Shown here piece after piece: positions 44,487-53,142 of a stretch of 64,000 nt of DNA. The stretch is from Roseiarcus sp035606915 (lineage in GTDB: Bacteria; Pseudomonadota; Alphaproteobacteria; Rhizobiales; Beijerinckiaceae). A program made the position numbers and the translations under genes. The first letter of the stretch is position 1. Each line of letters starts with the position of its first letter. The DNA lies in contig DATNDU010000008.1 of the NCBI GenBank assembly GCA_035606915.1, positions 15,637-79,636 on the forward strand, read 5' to 3'. The notes beneath the pieces are model-generated. The model saw nothing but the letters and a program-made list of their open reading frames with translations, was not told the DNA's origin and made no database searches.

Positions 44487-46595
44487 CTACCCCGCCTCCA
44501 TCAACTTCACCGCTGCGTCGCGCTCGAACAGCCACAGCAACAGCCGCAGCGGCCGGTTCGCCCCCTGAGCCAGCCTTTCGTCCTCGCCGACGATGGCCTC
44601 AGCCGCCGCGCGCGCCGCGCGCAACAAGTCGCCGTGCAGTTCGGCGCGGGCGACGCGAAAACCCGGCGCGCCGGCCTGCCGGGCGCCGAGCACATCGCCC
44701 TCGCCGCGCAGCCTCAGATCCTCTTCGGCGATGCGGAAGCCGTCCTCGGTCTCGCGCAAAATCTCCAGCCGCGCCCGTCCGGCGAGGCCAAGCGGCCCCT
44801 TGTAGAGCAACAGGCAAGTCGAGCGCCCGGCGCCGCGGCCGACGCGGCCGCGCAACTGGTGAAGCTGAGCGAGGCCGAAGCGCTCGGCGTGCTCGATCAC
44901 CATGATCGTCGCCTCCGGCACGTCGACGCCGACCTCGATGACGGTGGTGGCGACCAGCACCTGGGTGTCGCCGCGCTGAAAGCTCTCCATCGCCGCGTCT
45001 TTCTCCGGCCCCTTCATGCGCCCGTGAACGAGGCCGACGCTGGCGCCGAAGAATTCGCGCAGACGCTCGGCGCGCGCCTCGGCCGCCGCCAGATCGACCT
45101 CCTCGCTGTCCTCAACCAGCGGGCAGACCCAATAGGCGCGTGCGCCGCCCGCCGTCGCCCGGCCGATGGCGGCCACCACTTCCTCCAGCCGCTCCAGCGG
45201 CAACACGCGCGTGGCAATCGGCGCGCGTCCCGGCGGCTTCTCGTCGAGCACCGAGACGTCCATGTCGCCGAAATAGGTCAGCGCCAGCGATCGCGGAATC
45301 GGCGTCGCGGTCATCACCAACAGATCGGCGGCCTCGCCCTTGCCCGACAGCGCCAATCGCTGATGCACGCCGAAACGGTGCTGCTCGTCGACCACGGCGA
45401 GGCCGAGATCGCGGAAGACGGCGCTCTCCTGGAACAGCGCGTGGGTGCCGATGGCGATGTCGATCTCGCCGGCCGCCAGCCGGCCGAGCTTGTCGCGCCG
45501 CTGCGCCTGCGTATCGCGCCCGGTGAACAGTTCCAGCCGCAGGCCGGCGGCGGCGGCCAGCGGCGTCATGCGCTCGATGTGCTGGCGGGCGAGGATTTCC
45601 GTCGGCGCCATCATCGCCGCCTGCCGCCCGGCCTCGACCGCGTGACACATGGCGATCAACGCAACGATGGTTTTCCCCGAGCCGACATCGCCCTGAAGCA
45701 GCCGGATCATGCGCCTGGGGGCTGCGAGATCGGCGCCGATCTCGGCGATGGCGCGCGCCTGCGCCCCGGTCAGCGCATAGGGCAGCGCCGCCAGCACGCG
45801 CTGCGCCAATCGTCCCTGGCTCGGGCTTTGCCGCCCCGTCGCCACGCGCTGGCGCGCGCGCACCATCAGCAACGCCAGTTGGTTGGCCAGCAGTTCGTCG
45901 TAGGCGAGGCGGCGCCAGGCGGCGCTCGTCGGTTCGACGTCGCCCGGCGTCTCCGGCGCATGCAGCCGGCGCAGCGCCGCCGCGAAACTGAGACCCTCGA
46001 AGCCAAGGCTCTTTAAGCCCCCCGGCGCCGGCTCGGCGATCCACTCCGGCAGCGCCGGCAGACGGGCGAGCGCCGTCTGCGCGGCTTTCTGCACGGTGCG
46101 CGAATAGAGCCCCTCGGTCAGGCCATAGACGGGCTCGACCGACGCCATGCGGGCAAGCTCGGCCTCATCCATCACCCGGTCGGGATGCACCATCTGCAAG
46201 TGCCCGTCCCACAATTCGAGCTTGCCGGAGACCCAGCGCACGGCGCCGAGCGGCAGCTTTTGCCGCACCCATTCGAAATTGTTGAGGAAGAACACCAGTT
46301 CGACATCGCCGGTATCGTCCTCGACCAGCACGCGCAGCGGCCCCTTGCGGCCGGGCGCCGGCGGGCGGTGCTCGGTGACGCGCACATGCAGGGTCGCGAT
46401 GGCGTCGACCTCGGCATCGCGAATTTTCGGCCGGGCGCGGCGGTCGAGCGCGCCGACGGGCAGATGGAACAACAAGTCGAGCGCCCGCGCCTCGGCGCGC
46501 CCGAGCAGGCGGTCGAAGGCGCGGGCGTGCTTCGGGCCGACGCCGGGCAGCGCGCTCAACGGCGCGAACAAGGGATCAAGCAGCGCGGGACGCAT
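44487..46595 (-). CDS. recG: ATP-dependent DNA helicase RecG
   Basis: RecG remodels stalled replication forks and Holliday junctions. About 702 residues: N-terminal wedge/OB region (LSALPGVGPKHARAFDRLLG near 12, ATLHVRVTEHRPP), Walker A LLQGDVGSGKTIVALIAM near 285, Walker B VVDEQHRFGVHQR, TATPIPRSLALTYFGDMDVS, and GRVGRG. The ATG at 46593-46595 (MRPALLDPLF) gives the usual RecG start; a frame extends 16 codons further upstream without support. It resumes the conserved gene set after the accessory region. Confidence 0.95.
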   Translation of the reverse strand: MRPALLDPLFAPLSALPGVGPKHARAFDRLLGRAEARALDLLFHLPVGALDRRARPKIRDAEVDAIATLHVRVTEHRPPAPGRKGPLRVLVEDDTGDVELVFFLNNFEWVRQKLPLGAVRWVSGKLELWDGHLQMVHPDRVMDEAELARMASVEPVYGLTEGLYSRTVQKAAQTALARLPALPEWIAEPAPGGLKSLGFEGLSFAAALRRLHAPETPGDVEPTSAAWRRLAYDELLANQLALLMVRARQRVATGRQSPSQGRLAQRVLAALPYALTGAQARAIAEIGADLAAPRRMIRLLQGDVGSGKTIVALIAMCHAVEAGRQAAMMAPTEILARQHIERMTPLAAAAGLRLELFTGRDTQAQRRDKLGRLAAGEIDIAIGTHALFQESAVFRDLGLAVVDEQHRFGVHQRLALSGKGEAADLLVMTATPIPRSLALTYFGDMDVSVLDEKPPGRAPIATRVLPLERLEEVVAAIGRATAGGARAYWVCPLVEDSEEVDLAAAEARAERLREFFGASVGLVHGRMKGPEKDAAMESFQRGDTQVLVATTVIEVGVDVPEATIMVIEHAERFGLAQLHQLRGRVGRGAGRSTCLLLYKGPLGLAGRARLEILRETEDGFRIAEEDLRLRGEGDVLGARQAGAPGFRVARAELHGDLLRAARAAAEAIVGEDERLAQGANRPLRLLLWLFERDAAVKLMEAG

Positions 46596-46692
46596 GGCGG
46601 CGAGCCTATCACGGCCGCTCGCTGCTTCCGAACGCCGCCGCAACCTTGCCTAAACTTGATCCGTGGGCGCCGGAACGGCGAGCAAGATTAAC

Positions 46693-47556
46693 TCAGGCGC
46701 GCCGCGACCAGCGCCACAGCGCCCATTGCCGCCGCCAGGCGGCGACCTCGACCGGGGTCACGAAGCTTTGCGCGACATGGCGCTCCGCCGACGCGAGCCA
46801 TAAAGGCGCCGTAGCCAAGCCCGCGTAAGCCGGCGCCAGCGCCGGCGAAAGCCCGGCGCGCTCGCGCTCCGCCTCGCCGAGCCGGCGCTGCGCCAGCGCC
46901 ATCAACTCGCGCAACACCGCCGCCAGTTCCGGCGTCATCCGACGCTCGCGAAAGTCCTGTGGCGCCGCATGGCGCGCGCCGAGCAGGTCACTTGGGGCGA
47001 GCAGCGGCGGACGCGGCCCCGACAGGCTGGTCAACCAGTCGATCAGTCCGAGCGCCACGCCGGCGAGCCCGCTGGCCTGCGCCGCGCCGAGATCGCGGCC
47101 TTCGCTCAAAGCCAGCGCGGCGATCTGAATGAGACCGGAGCGCGTCTCGCCGAGATAGGCTTCAAGGTCGACTACCGCTGGAAAGGGATCGTCGTAGAAG
47201 TCGAACTGCCGCCCGGCGATGGCGTTGATGATGAGATGCGGCGGCGGACAGGCCTGCGCCAAGGTGTCGAGCATGGCGGCGGCGACCGGGTTCGCCAGCG
47301 CCTCGCCGCCGCGCTCGCCGGTCAGCGCCTCGCGCCACCAGGCCAGGCGGATCTCGCCCGCCCGCGGATCGCGCACGCTGGGACGCAACCGCGCCATCTC
47401 CAGTTCAAAAGCGATCAGCGCGTGCAGATGGCGGCGGCGCGGCGGCGGGGCGAACAGCGCCCCGAGCCAGCGATCCCGCGCGCCGGCGCGCGCCTGCGTC
47501 TCACAATAAGCGTAAGCCGCTGCAAGACCCGCCGCGCCGGCCTGATCGAGGCTCAC
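46693..47556 (-). CDS. Phytoene/squalene synthase family protein (NDUFAF6-like)
   Basis: This is a 287-residue trans-isoprenyl-synthase-fold protein: AAYAYCETQARAGARDRWLGALFAPPPRRRHLHALIAFELEMARL-type start (about 10-55), RLAWWREALTG near 75, and FDFYDDPFPAVVDLEAYLGETRS near 125-147. The substrate Asp motifs of true phytoene synthases are poorly kept, and it resembles the NDUFAF6 branch, which in mitochondria aids complex I assembly. It starts at GTG overlapping the Mth938-like gene (GTGA). A much longer open frame upstream belongs to another strand frame and is not coding. Confidence 0.8.
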   Translation of the reverse strand: MSLDQAGAAGLAAAYAYCETQARAGARDRWLGALFAPPPRRRHLHALIAFELEMARLRPSVRDPRAGEIRLAWWREALTGERGGEALANPVAAAMLDTLAQACPPPHLIINAIAGRQFDFYDDPFPAVVDLEAYLGETRSGLIQIAALALSEGRDLGAAQASGLAGVALGLIDWLTSLSGPRPPLLAPSDLLGARHAAPQDFRERRMTPELAAVLRELMALAQRRLGEAERERAGLSPALAPAYAGLATAPLWLASAERHVAQSFVTPVEVAAWRRQWALWRWSRRA

Positions 47557-47936
47557 GGGGCGGCCAGCAGCAGCGCCGCGACGCGGCGATTCTCCCCCAA
47601 CAGCACGTTGTAAATGCGCGCCGCCGGCCCCGTCGCCATCACTTCGAGCCGCAGGCCCGCGCCGCGCAGCCTCGTCGCCAGCGGCGCCGGCAGCCGCGCC
47701 ATCTTCTCGCCGAGGCCGATCACCAGCAGTTCGGTCGAGCCGGGGTTTGCCGCGAGTTCGGCCAGCAGCGGGCCGAAGCTCTCCACCCGCAATTCCAAGA
47801 CGTCGCGCGCGGCGACGGCGTGGACGCCGCCGGAGGTCGCCAGGATCGAGCCGACATGGCTCATCCCGGCGAAGCGGAAGCCGCCGGCGCCATAAGCGTC
47901 GATGGCGTGCCGGCCGGGGACGAAGCCGTCGCTCAC
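47553..47936 (-). CDS. Mth938/DUF498 domain protein (NDUFAF3-like)
   Basis: This is a 127-residue protein of the Mth938-like fold: FRFAGMSHVGSILATSGGVHAVAA near residue 20-43, LLVIGLGEKMARLPA near 70, and GLRLEVMATGPAARIYNVLLGENRRVAALL near 94-123. Its mitochondrial homologue NDUFAF3 is a complex I assembly factor. It is coupled by GTGA overlaps to secF upstream and to the phytoene-synthase-like gene downstream, so all three are translated together. Confidence 0.88.
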   Translation of the reverse strand: MSDGFVPGRHAIDAYGAGGFRFAGMSHVGSILATSGGVHAVAARDVLELRVESFGPLLAELAANPGSTELLVIGLGEKMARLPAPLATRLRGAGLRLEVMATGPAARIYNVLLGENRRVAALLLAAP

Positions 47937-48889
47937 GCCGGCGCTTTGGCGGCGACATTGGCCGCCTTGGCGGCGTCGCCCGGCCTGTCGAAGGCATCGG
48001 TGCGCACGCCCATGTAGATCAGCATCGGCGAGCAGATGAACACCGAGGAATAGGTGGCGACGCAGATGCCCCAGATCATCGCCGCGGAGAACGAGCGGAT
48101 GACGTCGCCGCCAAGGAAGAACAGCGCCAGCAGCGCCAGAAACACCGTCGTCGCGGTCATGATCGTGCGCGGCAGCACGGCGTTGATCGACATGTCGATG
48201 ATCTCGGGCGTCGACAGCTTCTTGTACTTGCGCATCACCTCGCGGATACGATCGAGCACGACGACGGTCTCGTTAAGGGAATAGCCGACAATGGTGAGGA
48301 TCGCGGCGATCGAGGTCTGGTTGAATTCAATCTGCGTGAAGGCGAAGAAGCCGACCGTCAGCAGCAGATCGTGCATCGTGCCGATGATGGCGCCGACCGC
48401 GAACTGCCATTCGAAGCGGAACCACAGATAGGTCAGCACCGCCAGGATGGCGATGACGACGCCGAGCGTGCCGGATTGCACGAGTTCGCCCGAGACGCGC
48501 GGCCCGACCGCCTCGACGCTGCGGAAGTCGTACTCCTTCTCGAAGGCGCCGCGCAGCTTCTTGACCGCCAGCGACTGCTTGGCCTCGCCGCCCGGTTGCA
48601 CCTGGACGCGCAGCGTCACATCGGACTCGGCGCCGATGCGCTGCGCCTCGACCGGCCCGAGGCCGAGACTATCGGCTTTGGTGCGCAACGCCGCGATATC
48701 GGCCTTGCCGGAATGGGCGCGCAACTCGACCTGCGTGCCGCCGGCGAAGTCGATGCCGTAGTTCATGCCGACGCTGAGGAACAGCACGACGGCGAAGATC
48801 GAGAGCACCGCCGACAGCGGATAACTCACGCGGCGGAACCGCATGAAGCTGATCTTGGTGTTCTCGGGCGCGAGACGAAGCAGTTTCAT
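47933..48889 (-). CDS. secF: Protein translocase subunit SecF
   Basis: SecF, with SecD, uses the proton gradient to help pull proteins through SecYEG. The 318-residue protein has six membrane helices, an N-terminal GMNYGIDFAGGTQVELR near residue 41-57, and conserved FTQIEFNQTSIAAILTIVGYSLNETVVVLDRIRE near 180-213. The start is ATG at 48887-48889 (MKLLRLAPENTKISF); the longer frame translates an intergenic repeat. It is separated from secD by a 193-base gap containing that repeat. Confidence 0.95.
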   Translation of the reverse strand: MKLLRLAPENTKISFMRFRRVSYPLSAVLSIFAVVLFLSVGMNYGIDFAGGTQVELRAHSGKADIAALRTKADSLGLGPVEAQRIGAESDVTLRVQVQPGGEAKQSLAVKKLRGAFEKEYDFRSVEAVGPRVSGELVQSGTLGVVIAILAVLTYLWFRFEWQFAVGAIIGTMHDLLLTVGFFAFTQIEFNQTSIAAILTIVGYSLNETVVVLDRIREVMRKYKKLSTPEIIDMSINAVLPRTIMTATTVFLALLALFFLGGDVIRSFSAAMIWGICVATYSSVFICSPMLIYMGVRTDAFDRPGDAAKAANVAAKAPA

Positions 48890-48918
48890 TTTGCGCGATC
48901 CAGCGAAAGGCGAAGCGC

Positions 48919-49059
48919 CGTCATGCCCGGGCTTATCCCGGGCATCCACGTCGGCGGGAGCAGCAACATTTGGAGCTTGGCCGCCGCAAGTCGCGCCTCT
49001 TCTGACGACGCCCGTTGCGCGCAACGGCGTAGATGGCGGGGACAAGCCCGGCCAAGACG
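48919..49059. repeat. Palindromic dispersed repeat in the secD-secF gap
   Basis: GTCATGCCCGGGCTTATCCCG, a hairpin-forming unit (48919-48950), and a related inverted unit (49028-49059, GATGGCGGGGACAAGCCCGG) face each other, giving a roughly 141-base imperfect palindrome. Units of this type are scattered in intergenic DNA of many Hyphomicrobiales. Here it lies inside an operon, between genes whose products act as a 1:1 pair. Confidence 0.7.
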
Positions 49060-49082
49060 GAGAAGGCGGCCGCTAACTATCC

Positions 49083-50669
49083 TCATATGGGTATCTTCTG
49101 CGGCCGATTGCGGCGATACCACAGCGCGATCATCATGCGCGTCATCGTCACCGCGGTAACGACCGAAGTGAGAATGCCGAGTCCCAGCGACACCGCAAAG
49201 CCGCGCACCGCCCCGGAACCGAAGAGATAGAGGATCGTCGCCGCCACGAACATGGTGACGTTGGAATCGATGATGGTGGCGAAGGCGCGGTGGTAGCCGG
49301 CATCGAGCGACGAGATGACGCTACGCCCCATGTGGTTTTCTTCGCGGATGCGCTCGTAGATCAGCACGTTGGAATCGACCGCCATGCCGATCGTGAACAC
49401 GATGCCAGCGATGCCGGGCAGCGTCAGCGTCGCCCCGATCAGCACCATCGAGGCGAAGATGAACAGCACATGCACGCCCAGCGCGAGATCGGCGAACACG
49501 CCGAACACGCCGTAAGTGGTCAGCATGTAGACGACAACCAGCAGGCCGCCGACGAGCGCGGCGCGCTTGCCGGCGTCGATGGAATCCTGGCCGAGGCCGG
49601 GGCCGACGGTGCGTTCCTCGACCGTCGTCAACTTCGCCGGCAGCGCACCGGAGCGCAGCAGCACCGCGAGCTGGTCGGCCTCCTCAACCGTGAAATTGCC
49701 GGTGATCTGGCCGGAACCGCCGGTGATCGGGCCGAGGATGCGCGGCGCGGAGATGACGACATTGTCGAGCACGATGGCGAACGGCCGGCCGACGTTGTTG
49801 CTCGTCACTTGCCCGAAACGCTGGCCGCCGCGCAGGTTGAAGCGGAAGCTGACGTCCGGCTCGCCGCTGCGGGAATCAAAGCCGGGCTGGGCGTCGGTCA
49901 AGTCCTCGCCGGCCACCATCACCTGCTTTTCGACCTGAATGTCGCCGCCCTGCTGCATCTTCAGCGTCTCGACCTCGCTCGGCGGGTCGCTGGAGTCGGC
50001 GACGAGGCGGAAGGTCAGCTTGGCGGTGGTGCCGACGAGTTTCTTCAGCTGCGTCGTGTCTTGCAGTCCCGGCACCTCGATCAGCACGCGATCGGCGCCC
50101 TGGCGCTGGACGTTGGTTTCCTTGGTGCCCGAGGCGTTGAGGCGACGGTTGAGCACCTCGATAGACTGCGCGACGGCGCGCCGCACCTTGTCGTTGATGG
50201 CCGCGTCGGTCAGCGTCATCCTTATGACGCCGTTATTGTCGGCGATACTCAGCAACCGGCCGCCCGCGCCCCCTATCGAGCTGCTGATCGGTTGATTGAG
50301 GGTCTGGAGCAGTTGCAGCGACTTGGCGCGCTCGGCGGCTTCGGCGATGCGCACGACAACGCCGCGTGGCTGCACGCCGACGCCGCCGGTCAGCGGGATC
50401 TTGGCCTCGCGCAGCTTGGCGCGCACGTCGTCGCGCAATTGCTCGACCTGGCCCTTGATGAGCTGGTTCTTGTCGACCTCCATCAGCAGATGCGCTCCGC
50501 CTTGCAGGTCCAGGCCGAGGGTGATGGGCCGCGCCGGCAGCCACGACGGCAACGTGCGTTCCAGCGCCGCGACGGCGGCTGGCTCCAGGAAGCTCGGAAC
50601 GACGAGCAGGACGGCGACGGCGACCATCGCGAATATGGCGACGATCTGCCAAGTGGCGATGCGCAACAT
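49083..50669 (-). CDS. secD: Protein translocase subunit SecD
   Basis: This is a 528-residue SecD: an N-terminal membrane helix (residues 7-25), PITLGLDLQGGAHLLMEVD near 49-67, a large periplasmic P1 region, and a C-terminal five-helix RND-like domain. The latter includes GLGQDSIDAGKRAALVGGLLVVVYM near 358 and LPGIAGIVFTIGMAVDSNVLIYERIREE near 415. It follows yajC directly (1-base gap) and precedes secF. Confidence 0.95.
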   Translation of the reverse strand: MLRIATWQIVAIFAMVAVAVLLVVPSFLEPAAVAALERTLPSWLPARPITLGLDLQGGAHLLMEVDKNQLIKGQVEQLRDDVRAKLREAKIPLTGGVGVQPRGVVVRIAEAAERAKSLQLLQTLNQPISSSIGGAGGRLLSIADNNGVIRMTLTDAAINDKVRRAVAQSIEVLNRRLNASGTKETNVQRQGADRVLIEVPGLQDTTQLKKLVGTTAKLTFRLVADSSDPPSEVETLKMQQGGDIQVEKQVMVAGEDLTDAQPGFDSRSGEPDVSFRFNLRGGQRFGQVTSNNVGRPFAIVLDNVVISAPRILGPITGGSGQITGNFTVEEADQLAVLLRSGALPAKLTTVEERTVGPGLGQDSIDAGKRAALVGGLLVVVYMLTTYGVFGVFADLALGVHVLFIFASMVLIGATLTLPGIAGIVFTIGMAVDSNVLIYERIREENHMGRSVISSLDAGYHRAFATIIDSNVTMFVAATILYLFGSGAVRGFAVSLGLGILTSVVTAVTMTRMMIALWYRRNRPQKIPI

Positions 50670-51038
50670 TTACTTCGCAGCTTTGGCGGGCGGAGCGGGT
50701 GGCGCATCCTTGCCGGCCTCGCCGCGCGAACGCACATCGGCGATGCCGGAGCGGACGAGGCGGACGCGCAGGTTGGGCGCGAGTTCCAGCTCGACCTCGC
50801 TGTCGTCGACGGATTTGGTGACCTTGCCGATGAGGCCGCCGCTCGTCACCACGATGTCGCCGCGCTTGGCCGCTTGCACCATCAGACGCTGCTGCTTGGC
50901 GCGCTGCTGCTGCGGCCGCAAAATGAGAAAGTACATGATGATGAAGATGACGACGAAGGGCGCGAACTGAATCAGCATGTCGGTCGACCCCAGCGGGGCC
51001 GCGCCGCTGGCTTGCGCGAAGGCGGGCGTAATAAACAA
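50670..51038 (-). CDS. yajC: Preprotein translocase subunit YajC
   Basis: This is a 122-residue accessory subunit of the SecDF complex with one membrane helix (about 22-42, QFAPFVVIFIIMYFLILRPQQ) and the YajC cytoplasmic block KRGDIVVTSGGLIGKV near 61. The C-terminal tail is Ala/Pro/Lys-rich. The start is probably TTG at 51036-51038, giving the family-typical beginning FITPAFAQA. It is the first gene of the minus-strand sec operon. Confidence 0.92.
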   Translation of the reverse strand: MFITPAFAQASGAAPLGSTDMLIQFAPFVVIFIIMYFLILRPQQQRAKQQRLMVQAAKRGDIVVTSGGLIGKVTKSVDDSEVELELAPNLRVRLVRSGIADVRSRGEAGKDAPPAPPAKAAK

Positions 51039-51277
51039 GGGGACAGGCTCCGAAAAGCCGGCCGAATTGAGGGCCGGCGCGGCGCGGCCGGTCTATATAC
51101 CGGGGCGCGCGGCGAAGGCAATGCGGTATGCGCGCTTCCCGTTGCGGCGAAGCCACGGCTGTCGTAATCTTGCCCCGCAGGGCAGACACCGGGCTGGCAT
51201 TGTCGAAATGTTTGCGTTAATGAAACTTAAAGGCCGATGCGCCACCCTGTGTGAACATGGAGTAGCGGCGTAAACGT

Positions 51278-52429
51278 ATGACCCATTGGACCGACGCGGC
51301 CGAACTTATCGGCGACCGTGATTGTGGCGCGCAGCGTATGGGCGCGCAAGGGTTGGCAGCTCGCTACGCGCCGGGCGCGCTCGCTTTCGCGCTGAGCGCC
51401 GCGCTGGGGGTCTATCTCGTCTACCTGCGGCCCTTCCTGCATGCGCCGGCGCCGATGACGTCGCCGGCGGCCGAAGCTTCGCCGTTCGGCAGCCTCGTGG
51501 CGCTTGCTCCGCCGTTCGGCAGCCTCGTGGCGCTTGCGCCGCCGCCGTCTCCGGTCGCCGCCACTCCTGCTGCCGTAAACAAGCCGGCCGTCGCTGAGCC
51601 CGCGCCGCAAGCGGTCGCCAATCCCTTTGGCGCGCTGGTGATTAAGGGTTTCGGCTCGGCCGCTCGTTTTGACATCGCCGAGGCGCCGGTGCCCCTGCCC
51701 CCGGCGCCGCCGGCCGATTTACGCCCCATCGAGGAAGCAGCGGCGCCGCTGCCGCCGCGTCGGCCGACGGTGCTTGCGAGCCTCGAAGCGCCCGAGGCTG
51801 ACGCGCGGTCGCGGCCTTCGGCGACGCCTGAAGCGCCCAAACCCGCCGCGACTCCCGGGATTTTCGAGAAATTGTTCGGCGACGCGGGCTCGCGCGCGGC
51901 CAAGACGCCGGCGCTCGCCTATGCCGCGCCGCCCCCGGTAAGCGGCAGCGGCAGTGTTGCGCTCGCCGGGCGTTCAGGCATGAGTGGTTCGAGCGGCGGG
52001 TTCGGCAATTTCCTGCGCGGGCTGTCTTTCGGCTCCAACCCGACTTCGCGCTTCGGCGATCACGTCGCCGTCTACGACATCTCCGCCCGCGCCGTTTACC
52101 TGCCCGACGGCACTCGGCTCGAAGCCCATTCCGGCCTCGGCGTCGCGCGCGACGACCCGTCCAAAGTCAGCGAGCGCATGCGCGGCGCGACGCCGCCGGC
52201 AACCTATGCGCTGTCGCCGCGCGAAGAACTGTTCCATGGCGTCGCCGCGCTGCGGCTGACGCCGATCGGCAGCAATATCTACGGCCGCGCCGGCCTGCTC
52301 GCCCATACTTATATGCTGGGGCCGGACGGCGATTCCAACGGCTGCGTCTCCTTCCGCAACTATGACGCGTTCCTTCGCGCCTTCCGCAACGGGGCGATCA
52401 CCAAGCTCGTCGTGGTGTCGCGGCTCTGA
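51278..52429 (+). CDS. DUF2778 domain protein (L,D-transpeptidase-like, Tlde1-type)
   Basis: This is a 383-residue protein. A membrane helix at about 32-50 is followed by a long Ala/Pro-rich linker (55-250) and a C-terminal DUF2778-like domain. The domain ends with LLAHTYMLGPDGDSNGCVSFRNYDAFLRAF, where His, Ser and Cys (in GCVSF) match the catalytic pattern of L,D-transpeptidase-type Tlde1 proteins. It probably acts on peptidoglycan in the periplasm. The linker contains a tandem FGSLVALAPP duplication. The start is uncertain: no good site precedes 51278; ATG at 51338 is possible. Confidence 0.8.
   Translation: MTHWTDAAELIGDRDCGAQRMGAQGLAARYAPGALAFALSAALGVYLVYLRPFLHAPAPMTSPAAEASPFGSLVALAPPFGSLVALAPPPSPVAATPAAVNKPAVAEPAPQAVANPFGALVIKGFGSAARFDIAEAPVPLPPAPPADLRPIEEAAAPLPPRRPTVLASLEAPEADARSRPSATPEAPKPAATPGIFEKLFGDAGSRAAKTPALAYAAPPPVSGSGSVALAGRSGMSGSSGGFGNFLRGLSFGSNPTSRFGDHVAVYDISARAVYLPDGTRLEAHSGLGVARDDPSKVSERMRGATPPATYALSPREELFHGVAALRLTPIGSNIYGRAGLLAHTYMLGPDGDSNGCVSFRNYDAFLRAFRNGAITKLVVVSRL
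51481..51540 (+). repeat. 30-base tandem duplication in the DUF2778 linker
   Basis: Bases 51481-51510 and 51511-51540 are identical except for one base and encode PFGSLVALAP twice in frame. It looks like a recent slippage event in a low-constraint linker. Confidence 0.85.
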
Positions 52430-53088
52430 CGGCCGCCATCCGCGACCGCCGCGCCTTCATCCTGCAAAACACCCGCCTGCTGGCGCCGCCGTTGACGCCG
52501 GAGCTTTGCCTGCATCTGGCCGACGAAGCTGTTCCCCTGTGGCTGAAGACGGAGGAGGAGCTTGGCGAAATCGGCCTGCCGCCGCCGTTCTGGGCCTTCG
52601 CCTGGGCCGGCGGGCAGGCGCTCGCCCGCCATATCGGCGACCATCCCGAATGCGTGCGCGCTCGGCGCACGCTCGATTTCGCCAGCGGCTCCGGCCTCGT
52701 GGCGATCGCGGCGGCGCGCGCCGGGACGTTGCGGATCGAGGCCAGCGAGATCGACCCGTTCGCGCTCGCCGCGATCGCGCTCAACGCCGAGGCCAACGGC
52801 GTCGAAATTTTTGTGCGGCCCGACGATCTGGTCGGCCAGGACGAGGGCTGGGAGGTCGTGCTCGCCGGCGACGTCTCCTATGAGCGCGACATGGCCGCCG
52901 CCGTCGCCGACTGGCTGGAGCGGCTGGCGCTTCGCGGCGCCGAGGTGCTTGTCGGCGATCCCGGACGCGCCTATCTGCCGCGCCAACGGCTCGAAAAGAT
53001 AGCTGAATACAGCGTGCCGGTGACGCGCGAACTCGAAGACTGCGAGATCAAGCGCACCGGCGTCTACCGCTTCCGCATCGCCTGCTGA
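52426..53088 (+). CDS. Class I protein lysine methyltransferase-like (ETFB/Nnt1 type)
   Basis: This is a SAM-dependent methyltransferase of the methyltransf_16 type. It contains EELGEIGLPPPFWAFAWAGG, a SAM motif LDFASGSGLVAIAAARAG, an acidic motif ASEIDPFALAAIALNAEANG, and VVLAGDVSYERDM. Family-like sequence (DRRAFILQNTRLLAPPLTPEL) extends upstream of the first TTG at 52492. No ATG, GTG or TTG is found between the preceding in-frame stop (52363) and that TTG. A CTG at 52426 overlapping the previous stop (CTGA) is the best candidate start, giving 220 residues. If that is wrong, the TTG at 52492 gives 198 residues. Substrate not known; homologues methylate ETF-beta. Confidence 0.78.
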   Translation: MTAAIRDRRAFILQNTRLLAPPLTPELCLHLADEAVPLWLKTEEELGEIGLPPPFWAFAWAGGQALARHIGDHPECVRARRTLDFASGSGLVAIAAARAGTLRIEASEIDPFALAAIALNAEANGVEIFVRPDDLVGQDEGWEVVLAGDVSYERDMAAAVADWLERLALRGAEVLVGDPGRAYLPRQRLEKIAEYSVPVTRELEDCEIKRTGVYRFRIAC

Positions 53089-53142
53089 CAGAATCTGACG
53101 CTGGCCGCAGCCATGACGCTCCCGCTGCATAAAGAGAGCGCC

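Noticed and set aside
44376..46016. A 546-codon plus-strand frame opposite recG
   Set aside because: RecG motifs on the other strand are complete; this frame is a low-complexity shadow.
46693..47997. A 434-residue phytoene-synthase-like protein starting at 47997
   Set aside because: The first 147 residues are an Arg-rich out-of-frame reading of the Mth938-like gene; the GTG at 47556 is the real start.
47747..49159. Long plus-strand frame over the secF and Mth938-like genes
   Set aside because: It is antisense to well-recognised genes and rich in His, Arg and Asp as expected for a GC shadow.
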